DNA from: Geomonas edaphica
GTDB lineage: Bacteria; Desulfobacterota; Desulfuromonadia; Geobacterales; Geobacteraceae
Assembly: GCF_004917075.1 (NCBI RefSeq)
Contig: NZ_SSYB01000001.1
Location: 1,373,674 to 1,437,673 of the forward strand
DNA: 64,000 bases
Reading direction: 5' to 3'
The position numbers were made by a program, and so were the translations under genes. Positions 13,208 to 24,924 of this stretch are shown here, piece by piece; within the stretch, counting starts at the first letter, position 1, and every line of letters starts with the position of its first letter. Below the pieces are notes generated by a model that was given only the letters and a program-made list of their open reading frames with translations, had not been told where the DNA came from and searched no databases.

Positions 13208-14707
13208 ATGCCCTTCGCAGGCGACATAGACGCCGTGGTGGTCGGCTCTGGCCCAAACGGCCTCGCGGCCGCGATAACCCTCGCCCGCGCCGGACTGAAG
13301 GTCACCGTCGTGGAAGCCGCCGCGACCATCGGCGGAGGCACCAGGAGCGAGGCGCTCACCCTCCCGGGCTTTCTGCACGACGTCTGCTCCGCGATCCACC
13401 CGCTTGCCGCCTCTTCCCCATTCTTTCGCACCCTCCCTCTCTCCGAACACGGCCTCACCTGGCTCTACCCCGAGGTACAACTCGCCCACCCGTTGGCAAG
13501 TGATGAAGCAGCCCTCCTCTACCGCGACCTCGCCGCAACCTCCGCCGGTCTCGATAAAGATGCCGGGCGTTACCGGGCCCTTTTCTCCCCGATCGTTGCA
13601 CACTGGGAGGAACTCGCCCCCGATCTTCTGGCGCCGCTACACTTCCCGCAGCACCCCGTTTCTTTCGCGCGTTTCGGCCTTTACGGGCTTCTTCCCGCCA
13701 CGCTCCTCGGGCGCTCCGCTTTCGGGGGCGATCCAGCCCGCGCCCTCTTCGCCGGCATGGCCGCCCACTCCTTTCTCCCGCTGGAGCGCCCCCTTTCCGG
13801 GGCCTTCGGCCTCATCTTGGGCGCCCTCGCCCACGTCGCCGGCTGGCCCGTGGCGCAGGGGGGCTCCGGCGCCGTAAGCTCCGCGCTTGCCTCCTACCTG
13901 CGGCGGCTCGGTGGGGATATCGTCACCGGGTGCGCCATAAATAGCCTCGCCGAACTCCCCGCGGCGCGCATCGTGATGTTAGACCTGACCGCACGCCAGC
14001 TGGAAAGGCTCGTGGGAGATAAGCTCCCGGCAGGTTACCGGCGCAGGCTGACCGAATACCGCTACGGCCCCGGCATCTTCAAGATCGACTGGGCCCTGAG
14101 CTCCCCGATCCCCTGGCGTGCCGAAGCATGCCGGCGCGCCGCCACGGTGCACGTCGGGGGAACCGCCGCGGAAATCGCCCTTGGCGAGCGGGAGGTCTGG
14201 CGCGGCACGCACCCGGAGCACCCTTTCGTCCTCGTCGCGCAGCCGACCATCGTCGACCCGTCCCGCGCACCGGAGAACAAACATGTCGCGTGGGGATACT
14301 GCCACGTCCCGAGCGGCTCCACCTTCGACATGACCGAACGGATCGAGGCGCAGATGGAGCGCTTCGCCCCCGGTTTCCGCGACCTCGTGCTCGCCCGGCA
14401 CACGCGTAACTGCATCCAGTACCAGCAGTACAACGCGAACCTCATCGGCGGGGACATAAACGGCGGCGTCCAGGACCTGCACCAGTTTCTCTGCCGCCCC
14501 ACCCTCTTCGCCCCCTACCGCACCCCGCTTCCCGGTCTCTACCTCTGTTCGTCGGGGACCCCACCGGGGGGCGGCGTGCACGGCATGTGCGGCTACCATG
14601 CGGCGCGCATGGCGCTTCGCGACCTCGGAATCGGTCCGCAAAGGATCACCTTTGAGGCGCCGGGCTTCCCGAAGCCGGAAACAGCCCCCCCTGCCGGGCC
14701 GCCCTGA
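13208..14707 (+). CDS. FAD-dependent oxidoreductase, phytoene desaturase-like (PYROXD2 type)
   Basis: 499 residues; the ATG follows 'GAAAGGAGGAGG'. The N-terminus is a Rossmann FAD-binding fold ('[13 protein letters not shown]', residues ~10-22, then '[14 protein letters not shown]'), typical of phytoene dehydrogenase/amine oxidase-like enzymes. The C-terminus has '[19 protein letters not shown]', the second FAD contact of this class. Length and motifs fit the PYROXD2/CrtI-related NAD(P)/FAD oxidoreductases common in bacteria without carotenoid clusters; no carotenoid synthesis genes are nearby. The next gene starts 37 bases downstream and may share a transcript. Substrate unknown. Confidence 0.85.
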   Translation: MPFAGDIDAVVVGSGPNGLAAAITLARAGLKVTVVEAAATIGGGTRSEALTLPGFLHDVCSAIHPLAASSPFFRTLPLSEHGLTWLYPEVQLAHPLASDEAALLYRDLAATSAGLDKDAGRYRALFSPIVAHWEELAPDLLAPLHFPQHPVSFARFGLYGLLPATLLGRSAFGGDPARALFAGMAAHSFLPLERPLSGAFGLILGALAHVAGWPVAQGGSGAVSSALASYLRRLGGDIVTGCAINSLAELPAARIVMLDLTARQLERLVGDKLPAGYRRRLTEYRYGPGIFKIDWALSSPIPWRAEACRRAATVHVGGTAAEIALGEREVWRGTHPEHPFVLVAQPTIVDPSRAPENKHVAWGYCHVPSGSTFDMTERIEAQMERFAPGFRDLVLARHTRNCIQYQQYNANLIGGDINGGVQDLHQFLCRPTLFAPYRTPLPGLYLCSSGTPPGGGVHGMCGYHAARMALRDLGIGPQRITFEAPGFPKPETAPPAGPP

Positions 14708-14744
14708 CCCTGCGAACGAAAACCGCACCTCCCCGGAGGCCACC

Positions 14745-16187
14745 ATGAACGACGACGGCTACTGGATCATCCGGATTCTTCTGCAAAGGGGGCTTGCCCT
14801 CATCTACCTGATGGGCTTTCTCGCCGCGCTGAACCAGTTCCGCCCCCTTTGCGGCGACCACGGGCTCGAGCCGGCCCGCCACTTCATGCGGCTCGTCCCC
14901 TTCCGGGACGCCCCGAGCATCTTCCACTTCCTGCCGGGGGACCGGTCCTACCTCATCTTTTCCATCCTCGGCGTCTTACTGTCGCTTCTCGCGCTCTGCG
15001 GTATCACCGACGCCTACGGTGTCTTCCCATCCATGCTTTCCTGGTTCCTGCTCTGGGCCCTCTACCTATCCTTCGTGAACATCGGCCAGACCTTCTACGC
15101 CTTCGGCTGGGAGTCGCTCCTTCTGGAGGCGGGCTTTCTCGCCGTCTTCCTTGGACCTTCCGGCACCGAGCCGGGGTGGCAGGTGATCTGGCTCTACCGC
15201 TGGCTCGCCTTTCGCGTCATGTTCGGCGCGGGGATGATCAAGATCAGGGGGGATAACTGCTGGCGCGACCTCACCTGCCTTGACTACCACTTCGAGACGC
15301 AGCCCATGCCGAACCCGTTAAGCCGCCTCTTCCACCGCCTTCCCCCTTCGGTGCACAAGGCCGGTGTCCTCTTCAATCACCTGGCCGAACTCATCCTCCC
15401 TCCCTTTTTCTTCGCGCCCCAGCCGGTCGCCGCGGCCGCCTCGACCGTTTCGCTCCTGTTTCTCGCCTCCATCATCGTGAGCGGCAACTTCGCCTGGCTC
15501 AACTGGCTCACTGCCGTCATCTGCCTGAGCCCGCTGGACGGCACGCTCATCGCCCAGTTTTTCTCCCTGACGGCGCCCCCGATGGTTCCGCAGGCGCCGC
15601 TTTTCACCGCCCTCACCTGGGGGCTTTTCATCCTGGTGGCGCTGCGCAGCGTGGAACCGGTAGTGAACCTCTTCTCCCGGTCGCAGATCATGAACACCTC
15701 CTTCGATCCCTTCCACCTGGTGAACACCTACGGGGCCTTCGGCAGCATCACCAAGGAGCGCTACGAGATCGTCATCGAGGGGACAGAGGAGGACGCGGCG
15801 GGTGTCGACGCGAACTGGCGCGCCTACGAGTTCAAGGGGAAACCGGGGGACCCGCGCCGCATCCCACCCGTCGTCGCGCCGTACCACATGCGCCTGGACT
15901 GGCTGATGTGGTTCGAGGCGATGCCCGGGCAGGCGGGACACTCGCGCTGGTTCGTGCAGTTGGTGATCAGGCTTTTGGAGGGGGACGCCACAACGCTGCG
16001 GCTCCTGCGGGAAAATCCCTTCCCGGAACGGCCGCCGCGCTACATCCGCGCGCTTTACTACCGTTACCGCTTCGGCAGGAAGCAATGGTGGGACCGTGAA
16101 CTGGTCGGCGAATACCTGGTGCCCGTTTCCCTGGAGCACCCGGTACTAAAACTGGTGCGTGAGCGCTACCGGAACGGGGATCGCTGA
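14745..16187 (+). CDS. Lipase maturation factor family membrane protein
   Basis: 480 residues from the ATG preceded by 'CCGGAGGCCACC'; the longer in-frame start at 14598 lies inside the previous gene. There are several transmembrane segments in the first ~340 residues. The diagnostic LMF family stretch 'CWRDLTCLDYHFETQPMPNP' lies near residue 175, and the conserved C-terminal domain shows 'RYEIVIEGT' and 'PYHMRLDWLMWFEA'. In animals LMF1 helps lipases fold in the ER; bacterial members are inner-membrane proteins of unproven function. It is followed by a strong terminator, so it closes the transcript begun by the FAD oxidoreductase. Confidence 0.88.
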   Translation: MNDDGYWIIRILLQRGLALIYLMGFLAALNQFRPLCGDHGLEPARHFMRLVPFRDAPSIFHFLPGDRSYLIFSILGVLLSLLALCGITDAYGVFPSMLSWFLLWALYLSFVNIGQTFYAFGWESLLLEAGFLAVFLGPSGTEPGWQVIWLYRWLAFRVMFGAGMIKIRGDNCWRDLTCLDYHFETQPMPNPLSRLFHRLPPSVHKAGVLFNHLAELILPPFFFAPQPVAAAASTVSLLFLASIIVSGNFAWLNWLTAVICLSPLDGTLIAQFFSLTAPPMVPQAPLFTALTWGLFILVALRSVEPVVNLFSRSQIMNTSFDPFHLVNTYGAFGSITKERYEIVIEGTEEDAAGVDANWRAYEFKGKPGDPRRIPPVVAPYHMRLDWLMWFEAMPGQAGHSRWFVQLVIRLLEGDATTLRLLRENPFPERPPRYIRALYYRYRFGRKQWWDRELVGEYLVPVSLEHPVLKLVRERYRNGDR

Positions 16188-16221
16188 CGACGGTAGGAAG
16201 AGAACGGCAGGAAGGAAACGG

Positions 16222-16251
16222 AACCGGCTCCGCAAGAGGCCGGTTTTTTTT
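16222..16251 (+). terminator. Rho-independent terminator
   Basis: Stem AACCGGC/GCCGGTT with a short loop followed by a run of eight T residues, placed 35 bases after the lipase maturation factor stop. Confidence 0.88.
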
Positions 16252-16344
16252 ATTCCTTTTCGTGACGCAATCGTAATGCCGCAAATAACCGGCTGTAACC
16301 TTCGCCTGGTAGCATTCCGGCAAAAAAGCTGAGGAGAAAGCGAT

Positions 16345-16782
16345 ATGTGGAGAGAAAACACGGTGGATTTAAAGCTCGCGCGTTTCTACGAGATGTCGAC
16401 GCGCGTGGTGCTGACCCTTCTGATCGTCACCATCCTGCTCGCCATCCTGGCCGGGGTGGGATGCACGCTTTACGATCTGCGCCTTGTCTTCGAGGAGGAG
16501 TTTCACGCCGCCTTCAAGCAGATCATGGTGGACCTTCTGACCGTGCTCGCCGTGATCGAGGTGCTGCGCACCGCCCTCGCCTATTCCACGGAAGGGCGCG
16601 TCAAAGTCACCTACATCATCGACACGGTCATCGTCACCGTGCTGACCGAGGTGATGGCCTTTTGGTACAAAGATATCGAGTGGCAGGAGGTGGCGATGAC
16701 CATCGCGCTGGTGCTGTCGCTTGCCTTCACGCGCATCGTCGCGGTACGCTTTTCGCCCGCGGCTGCGCGCAGGGAGCTGTAA
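16345..16782 (+). CDS. psiE: PsiE-family inner-membrane protein
   Basis: 145 residues with four hydrophobic segments (about 18-42, 58-76, 83-104, 112-130). The length, the four-helix pattern and the 'LLTVLAVIEVLRTALAY' and 'VILTEVMAFWY'-like stretches fit the phosphate-starvation-inducible PsiE family, whose role is unknown. The start follows 'GAGGAGAAAGCG'. It stands alone between terminators; no Pho box was recognised upstream, so phosphate control is not supported by what I can see. Confidence 0.7.
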   Translation: MWRENTVDLKLARFYEMSTRVVLTLLIVTILLAILAGVGCTLYDLRLVFEEEFHAAFKQIMVDLLTVLAVIEVLRTALAYSTEGRVKVTYIIDTVIVTVLTEVMAFWYKDIEWQEVAMTIALVLSLAFTRIVAVRFSPAAARREL

Positions 16783-16793
16783 GGGGAAGAGCA

Positions 16794-16828
16794 GGTGCCG
16801 GGAGAAGCCCCCCCCGGCACCCTCTGTT
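16794..16828. terminator. Hairpin between convergent genes
   Basis: Arms GGTGCCGGG and CCCGGCACC enclose a C-rich loop; a short T-rich tail follows. It sits between the PsiE stop and the SDR stop on the other strand and could serve both. Confidence 0.55.
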
Positions 16829-16829
16829 T

Positions 16830-17675
16830 CTAAACCTGAAGCAGGCTGATCCACCTGAGCGTCAGCTCGCGCAGGCGCCGGCGCGCCTCTTCGTCGTAGG
16901 CCTGGGGATCGGCCCGCTCCGGCCGCCCCTGATCGAAGTAGAGCCCTGTCATCCCCTTCACCTCTTCATCCACCGCCAGGCGCAACAGGTAGCGTGCCCC
17001 TTCGTCCACCGTGGTCCGCGCCGTCCCGAACCATTCCCGCACCATGTTGGTATCCATGAGCGAGGCCGGGTGCATGGCGTTCACCGTGACCGAAGTCCCG
17101 GCAAGTTCTCGCGCCAGGTCGAAACTGAACATGATGAGGGCGAGCTTGCTCTGGCTGTAGGCGCGCATGCCGTCGTACTCCCGCTCAAGCATGACGTCCT
17201 CGAAATCGATGGCTTGCTGCGCCACCGAAGCCACGTTCACGATGCGCGCCTCCCCGGTCTCCTCACCCCTCAGCCGCAACAGCGGCAGGAGCCGGTAACT
17301 TAGCAACACCGGCGCCAGGTAGTTGACCGCGAAGCGCAGTTCATAGCCGTTCGCGCTGGTCTCGCGGTGCTGCGGCTCAGGCCCGGCGCCGAGTCCCGCG
17401 TTGTTGATGAGAACATCAAGCCCACGCCAGTCTGCCGCGACTTCCTCCGCCAGGACCTCCACCTCGGCGAGCGAGGAGAGATCGGCGTTATAGTAGTGCA
17501 GCCGGTCGCTGCCGCTTGCTGCCCCGATCTCTTCCAGAACCCGTTTCCCCTTCTCGGGGTTTCTGCCGTGCAAAAGCACGGTGGCGCCAAGTTCGGCAAG
17601 CCCTGCGGCGACCCGCGCGCCGAGGCCGTCGGTGGCGCCGGTGATCATTACGATCAGTCCTTCCTGTCTCTTCAT
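16830..17675 (-). CDS. Short-chain dehydrogenase/reductase (retinol dehydrogenase-like)
   Basis: 281 residues; the start has 'AGGAGGTTCACC' upstream. The NAD(P)-binding motif 'TGATDGLG' lies near residue 12, 'LINNAGLG' near 90, and the catalytic 'YSQSK' gives Y173 and K177. 'LHGRNPEKG' after the second strand favours NADP. The sequence style matches the RDH/WWOX-like group of classical SDRs, which reduce or oxidise carbonyl/alcohol substrates in the cytosol. Alone on its strand, with a small secreted protein upstream in the same direction; no operon partner suggests the substrate. Confidence 0.88.
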   Translation of the reverse strand: MKRQEGLIVMITGATDGLGARVAAGLAELGATVLLHGRNPEKGKRVLEEIGAASGSDRLHYYNADLSSLAEVEVLAEEVAADWRGLDVLINNAGLGAGPEPQHRETSANGYELRFAVNYLAPVLLSYRLLPLLRLRGEETGEARIVNVASVAQQAIDFEDVMLEREYDGMRAYSQSKLALIMFSFDLARELAGTSVTVNAMHPASLMDTNMVREWFGTARTTVDEGARYLLRLAVDEEVKGMTGLYFDQGRPERADPQAYDEEARRRLRELTLRWISLLQV

Positions 17676-17717
17676 GGTGAACCTCCTCGCGTCAGGCGCC
17701 GCGCCTTAACCAAGGTA

Positions 17718-18023
17718 TTAATCCTGGTCCCCTTTTCCCGCCACCCAGAAGGCAATCCACTGCTGCTGCGGCGTAAAACTGTTGCCGTACTGGACGATCA
17801 CCCCGTCTTCCCGCTGGTAGCTGCAGGACCAACCGGGCTTGTCGGCACCCTGGAAGGTCGGGTAGTCCCCCGGATGCTCCATGGCGTTGTAAGGGGCAGC
17901 ATAGGTCCCGTCGTCTTTCGGGGGAACGCAGCGCCCGTCCCCGGTGTACCAGATCTCAGCGGCCTCGACGCAGGAAGCCGTGAAGATCACTATGGCAAAA
18001 GCCGCCATGACTACTTTTTTCAT
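17718..18023 (-). CDS. Small exported protein, unknown function
   Basis: 101 residues with a signal peptide ('MKKVVMAAFAIVIFTASCVEA', cleavage near residue 22). The mature part is rich in Tyr, Trp and Gly and has two cysteines that could form a disulphide. 'GGAGG' lies nine bases before the ATG. I do not recognise a family. Neighbours on the same strand are an SDR and a VOC protein, with no clear functional tie. Confidence 0.65.
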   Translation of the reverse strand: MKKVVMAAFAIVIFTASCVEAAEIWYTGDGRCVPPKDDGTYAAPYNAMEHPGDYPTFQGADKPGWSCSYQREDGVIVQYGNSFTPQQQWIAFWVAGKGDQD

Positions 18024-18067
18024 AATGCCGATCCTCCCGTTATTGCATCAAAAAGGTCAGGTTATCT

Positions 18068-18535
18068 TCAGCTCTTGGATGCTTCGGCGAAAGCAGCCTC
18101 GGCCCCTGCGCGGATCTCCTCCTGGGTCAGTTCCCTGGTGTGAGTTGCCAGCATCCAGCTGTAGCCGAAGGGGTCGCGCAGGGAACCTGCCCGGTCGCCC
18201 CAGAACATCTCCTGCACCTCCATCTGCACCGTCGCCCCGGCCTCTACGGCGCGCCGGAAGGCGGCGTCGACGTTGTCAACGTAGAGGTAGAAGCTGACGG
18301 GCGAGGCGCCCATGCTTTCCGCGCTCTTGCACTGCTGCTGCTCGTCTCCCATCATGAGGATGGAATCGCCCACAAGGAGCTCGGCGTGCATGATGCCCCG
18401 GCCGTCCGGGGTCGGCATCGCATAGCGCTCGATGGCGCCGAACGCGTTTTTGTAGAACTCTATCGCCTTGCGGCACTCCCTGAACATGAACATTGGGGTG
18501 ACGCTGTGGAATCCTTCCGGTATCGGTTTCAGCAT
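18068..18535 (-). CDS. VOC family protein (PhnB/glyoxalase-like)
   Basis: 155 residues. The start at 18535 is set by 'AGGAGGTT' just upstream; the frame continues further 5' without any ribosome site. The protein has the paired beta-alpha-beta-beta-beta units of the VOC superfamily: 'FMFRECRKAIEFYKNAFGA', 'HAELLVGDSILMMGDE', 'LYVDNVDAAFRRAVEAGA' and the closing 'GDRAGSLRDPFGYSWMLATH'. This is the PhnB-like (3-demethylubiquinone methyltransferase-like) subgroup. Function in vivo is unknown; fosfomycin or glyoxal activity should not be assumed. Confidence 0.85.
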   Translation of the reverse strand: MLKPIPEGFHSVTPMFMFRECRKAIEFYKNAFGAIERYAMPTPDGRGIMHAELLVGDSILMMGDEQQQCKSAESMGASPVSFYLYVDNVDAAFRRAVEAGATVQMEVQEMFWGDRAGSLRDPFGYSWMLATHTRELTQEEIRAGAEAAFAEASKS

Positions 18536-18854
18536 GACAAACCTCCTATCTTTCAGGCATTTGCTTCCGACCAGTTCAGCATAGGATCCCCCCGGGGCGT
18601 TGTCAATAGCACCGACACAGTGCTCGCCGCACCGCTTTCCTTGCGTGTTTTCCGTGTCGACACCCGCAACACATCGCTGCGCCGCGAGCCGAAGACCGGG
18701 CACGCGCGGCGCTATCCTCACCCGAAAAGCTTGCAGTGGTATTTTTTTCATAGGTTTTTATCAATCTGTGGTAAAGACTCACGGTGCGGCTACCGATGAG
18801 GAAATTACCAGTATCCAAACTGTCGAGGCATGCTCACGCTCTGAGGACGACAAA
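18536..18854. other. Divergent spacer between the VOC gene and a sensor kinase
   Basis: Holds the 'AGGAGG' site of the VOC gene and then AT-richer sequence with T-runs near 18740-18760. No RNA gene, repeat or convincing promoter pair was recognised, though promoters for both genes must lie here. Confidence 0.5.
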
Positions 18855-21461
<2,607 letters not shown>

Positions 21462-21585
21462 CGCCACTTCGACGGCGTGCTTTACACTGCAGGCCCCCGG
21501 AAGGATTGAATTCAGCAAAAAGTCCTGTAAAGTAAATCATCTACCGCATGGTGCGGAAGCTCCCCACAACGACGGGAAAAAACGC

Positions 21586-24207
21586 ATGCCGAACGCAAAC
21601 GTTTACGCACAGGAAAAATCCTCTCCCGCCATCGCACCCATCTCCCACTGGGGAAGGATCGTCACTTTCCTCCCCTATCTCGTCATGACCCTCTCCCTCT
21701 TGATGACCTGGTTCTTCTGGCGCCAGTACGACCACAGCCTCAACGTACGCAGCCAGACCATCTTCAGCGACCGGACCCAGGAGATCACGGAGCGCTTTTT
21801 CACCAAGCTCGTGGACGACGAGCAGATACTACGCGGCGCGGCCGGGCTTTACAACGCAAGTGATGACGTGACGCGCGACGAGTGGCACCGCTACGCGCAG
21901 TCGCTTTCCCTCGAGAGCAACTACCCGGGGCTGCAGGGGCTCGGCGTCACCGAGGTGGTGTACCCAAACGAGAGGGAGCGCCACATCCGCCGCATACGCA
22001 AGGAAGGCTTCACCTCCTACAAGATGTGGCCCGAGGGCGAGCGCCCCTTCTACACCGCGATCATCTACCTCGAGCCCTTCAACTGGCGCAACCAGCGCGC
22101 CTTCGGCTTCGACATGTTCTCCGAGCCGGTTCGGCGCGAGGCGATGGAGCAGGCCCGCGACCGCGGGGAGGCCGCGGTGACAAGTCCCGTCGTCCTGGTT
22201 CAGGAGACCGAGAAAGACACCCAGAAAGGGATCCTGATGTACATGCCGGTCTACCGTCAGGGCGCAGCAATCGCCACGGTCGCGCAGCGGCGCGAGGCCC
22301 TGAAAGCTTTCGTCTACAGCCCGATCAGGATTTTGGATTTCGTGTCGGCGAACTTCCCCAAAGGGGGCAACGACATCGGCTTCCGGATCTTCACGGAAAA
22401 AAGCGAGAACCCGAGCGCGCTGCTCTTCGACAGCACCGCCGCCTGGAAAACGAAGGTGCCGCCCGATTACCGCGGCGATCTCACGACCTCGCTCACCGTG
22501 CACCGTTTCGGTCGCGACTGGCTCTTTTCCTTTTACTCCCTCCCCGCCTTCACCCTGGAACAGAGGAAGGGGCAGTCCCGCGGTTACCTGGCGGGAGGTT
22601 TGACGGTGAGCCTGCTCCTCACCGTCATCGCCTTCATGTTGCGCTCCGCCCATGCAAGCGCCATCGCCGCGGCGCAGGCCATAAACGAAAGCCGTGAGCG
22701 TTACCGCAAGATCTCGGAGGACAGCCCCGCCTACATAAGCACCATCCTTCCCGACGGCACCATCACCTATGCGAACCCGGCGCTTGCCTGCGGCACCGGC
22801 ATGACCCAGGCGGAAATGACCGGGAAGAACTTCCTGGACTTCCTCCTGCCGGAGTACCGCGAACAGGTACGCGAGGCCCTGAACGCCACATCGCCCGACA
22901 ACCCCACCTGCATCACGGAACAGGCCCTGAAGAGTTCCGACGGGAGTGTCAGCTGGCACCAGTGGACGAACCGGGCCTTCTTCGACGACCAGGGAAGGGT
23001 CTCGGCGTTCCAGGCGGTGGGGCAGGACATCACCGAACGAAAACGCGCCGAGGAGGAGCGGGCGCGCCTGGAACAGCAGATGGTGCATGCGCAGAAGATG
23101 GAGAGCCTCGGCATTCTGGCAGGCGGGGTCGCCCACGACTTCAACAACATCCTCATGGCCATCATCGGCAACGTCGACCTCTCCCTCATGGCCCTTCCTG
23201 CCGATTCGCCGGTGGTCAAGAACCTGAACCGGATCCAGCAGGCGGCAACGCGGGCCGCCGACCTGGCAAAACAGATGCTCGCCTACTCCGGCAAGGGGAG
23301 GTTCCTGGTCGGTCCCGTGGACCTGAACCGGGTCGTGAAGGATCTCGAGCACATCCTCGAGGGCTCCCTCTCGGACCGCACCGGCCTCGAACTCAACCTG
23401 CATATCCCGCTGCCCGACATCGAGGCGGACGTAACGCAGATCCAGCAGATCCTGATGAACCTAGTCATGAACGCCTCCGAAGCGATCGGCGACGGGCGTG
23501 GCGAAATCGGCATAACGACCGGGATCATGGAAATGGACCGCACGAGCTTAAAGGACGTGCTGCTCGGCGAGCATATGGAAGAAGGGAGCTACGTTTTCCT
23601 TGAGGTGCGCGACAACGGCTGCGGCATGGAAAGGGAAATGGTTGCCAAAATCTTCGACCCCTTCTTCACCACCAAGTTCACCGGGCGCGGCTTGGGTCTC
23701 GCGGCGGTACACGGTATCGTGCGCGGGCACAAGGGGGGGATCAAGGTCTACAGCGAACCGGGCAAGGGGAGCGTCTTAAAGATCCTCTTCCCGAAAGCCG
23801 ACGCCCACGGCGAGGAAAAGGGCGCGCCCTCCCCCCCCACTGACGCATGGCAGGGGGAAGGCAAGGTGCTTTTAGTGGACGACGAGGAGGCGGTGCGCTC
23901 GATCGCCTCGGCGCTTTTGCAGGAGCTCGGCTACACGCCGCTTCCGGCCGAAAGCGGCGAGGAGGCGCTCGCCCTTTACCGCGACACAGAAGGGATCAAG
24001 GCCGTCATCCTCGATCTCACCATGCCGCACATGGACGGCGAGGCATGCTTCCGCGCGCTGCGGCTCATGGACCCTGAGGTGAAGGTGATCATGTCCAGCG
24101 GCTTCAGCGAGCACGACGTGGTCGAAAAATTCAACGGCGGCCTTGCCGGTTTCATCCAGAAACCCTACACGCTCGGAACGCTCAGGGCCGTCATGAAAAA
24201 GGTGTGA
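21586..24207 (+). CDS. Hybrid histidine kinase with CHASE sensor
   Basis: 873 residues. TM1 near 27-46 and TM2 near 336-355 enclose a periplasmic CHASE domain ('LYNASDDVTRDEWHRYAQSL', 'LQGLGVTEVVYPNER', 'YMPVYRQGA'). A PAS domain (~375-490) follows, then a kinase core with 'GGVAHDFNNIL' (H517), an HATPase ('DNGCGMEREM', 'GRGLGLAAV') and a receiver with D810 in 'ILDLTMPHMDGE'. CHASE domains bind small ligands outside the membrane. There is no strong Shine-Dalgarno before the ATG. It lies 124 bases after the SBP-type kinase and is its likely paralogue from the PAS domain onward. It ends one base before the stop of the convergent P460 gene. Confidence 0.9.
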   Translation: MPNANVYAQEKSSPAIAPISHWGRIVTFLPYLVMTLSLLMTWFFWRQYDHSLNVRSQTIFSDRTQEITERFFTKLVDDEQILRGAAGLYNASDDVTRDEWHRYAQSLSLESNYPGLQGLGVTEVVYPNERERHIRRIRKEGFTSYKMWPEGERPFYTAIIYLEPFNWRNQRAFGFDMFSEPVRREAMEQARDRGEAAVTSPVVLVQETEKDTQKGILMYMPVYRQGAAIATVAQRREALKAFVYSPIRILDFVSANFPKGGNDIGFRIFTEKSENPSALLFDSTAAWKTKVPPDYRGDLTTSLTVHRFGRDWLFSFYSLPAFTLEQRKGQSRGYLAGGLTVSLLLTVIAFMLRSAHASAIAAAQAINESRERYRKISEDSPAYISTILPDGTITYANPALACGTGMTQAEMTGKNFLDFLLPEYREQVREALNATSPDNPTCITEQALKSSDGSVSWHQWTNRAFFDDQGRVSAFQAVGQDITERKRAEEERARLEQQMVHAQKMESLGILAGGVAHDFNNILMAIIGNVDLSLMALPADSPVVKNLNRIQQAATRAADLAKQMLAYSGKGRFLVGPVDLNRVVKDLEHILEGSLSDRTGLELNLHIPLPDIEADVTQIQQILMNLVMNASEAIGDGRGEIGITTGIMEMDRTSLKDVLLGEHMEEGSYVFLEVRDNGCGMEREMVAKIFDPFFTTKFTGRGLGLAAVHGIVRGHKGGIKVYSEPGKGSVLKILFPKADAHGEEKGAPSPPTDAWQGEGKVLLVDDEEAVRSIASALLQELGYTPLPAESGEEALALYRDTEGIKAVILDLTMPHMDGEACFRALRLMDPEVKVIMSSGFSEHDVVEKFNGGLAGFIQKPYTLGTLRAVMKKV

Positions 24208-24208
24208 A

Positions 24209-24703
24209 TCAGGGTGTCCCGGCCATCCTGGTAAAGAGGTAATCGTTTCCGGCCACCGGCGTATGACAGCCGAAGCACTCGTTCACGAAGGAAGCATCCT
24301 TGCCGTACGGCTTCAGATCCTTGCCGACGAACCTTGCGAAGCCCCACCCTCCCGTCTCCTTGTACTTCTTCGCGTCCTTCACCATGAACTCGACCTGTAC
24401 GAACTCCCCGGCCTCGGTCGCCACGGGAAACGACGGGTGCTTCACCGCCTTCCAGGCAACCTTGGCGAGCACGCTGCCGTCGGGAAGAGGCTTCACCCCG
24501 GCCCGCAGCGCGGCAACGGCGGTCTCGTTTCCGGTGATGACGCGGATGTGCCCCTTGTCCTCCCGATACGACGGAGCGACCACCCTCCAGGACATGTAAT
24601 CGGGGTAGAGGGCGATGCCGTTGGGAGCGACCGGGGTGGGACCGGCAAGCACCGGGATCGCCATGGACAGCAGACTGACACAGGCAAATATCGCTTTCCT
24701 CAT
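24209..24703 (-). CDS. Cytochrome P460-like c-type protein
   Basis: 164 residues with a signal peptide ending 'PVLA' (about residue 20) and a single haem c site 'CFGCH' (C143, C146, H147) near the C-terminus. The body ('YMSWRVVAPSY', 'HIRVITGNETAV', 'LPDGSVLAKVAWK', 'FVQVEFMVKDAKKY', 'GWGFARF') matches the cytochrome P460 fold, a periplasmic beta-rich haem protein whose best-known members oxidise hydroxylamine. Hydroxylamine activity needs a Lys-haem crosslink that I cannot assign here, so a role in nitrogen-oxide detoxification is only a suggestion. 'GGAGGAGG' precedes the ATG. Confidence 0.85.
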   Translation of the reverse strand: MRKAIFACVSLLSMAIPVLAGPTPVAPNGIALYPDYMSWRVVAPSYREDKGHIRVITGNETAVAALRAGVKPLPDGSVLAKVAWKAVKHPSFPVATEAGEFVQVEFMVKDAKKYKETGGWGFARFVGKDLKPYGKDASFVNECFGCHTPVAGNDYLFTRMAGTP

Positions 24704-24833
24704 AAAAAACCTCCTCCAAGATTGGTGACAGTAATTGCACAGACATTGTGGGAAGGATTGGAAGTCGTAGCGGTAAGCGATGAAACAATAACAAAAAAAT
24801 TGCGCGGGTAAAGACGCCAGTCACAGATAAAAA

Positions 24834-24890
24834 GTGGACGAAGTCCACCAAGGGACCCCATTTGACAGTCAGGGTTAGCGGGTGTATTAG
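24834..24890 (+). promoter_or_regulatory. Promoter with adjacent operator-like palindrome for the amino acid ABC operon
   Basis: TTGACA (24862-24867) and TATTAG (24885-24890) are spaced by 17 bases, a near-consensus sigma70 promoter. A perfect GTGGAC-gaa-GTCCAC palindrome lies 13 bases upstream of the -35 box, a usual place for an activator or repressor. The translation start is 35 bases downstream of the -10 box. Confidence 0.65.
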
Positions 24891-24924
24891 GTTATGCCGA
24901 GTTTCGCAGGAAAAGGAGGGTGTT

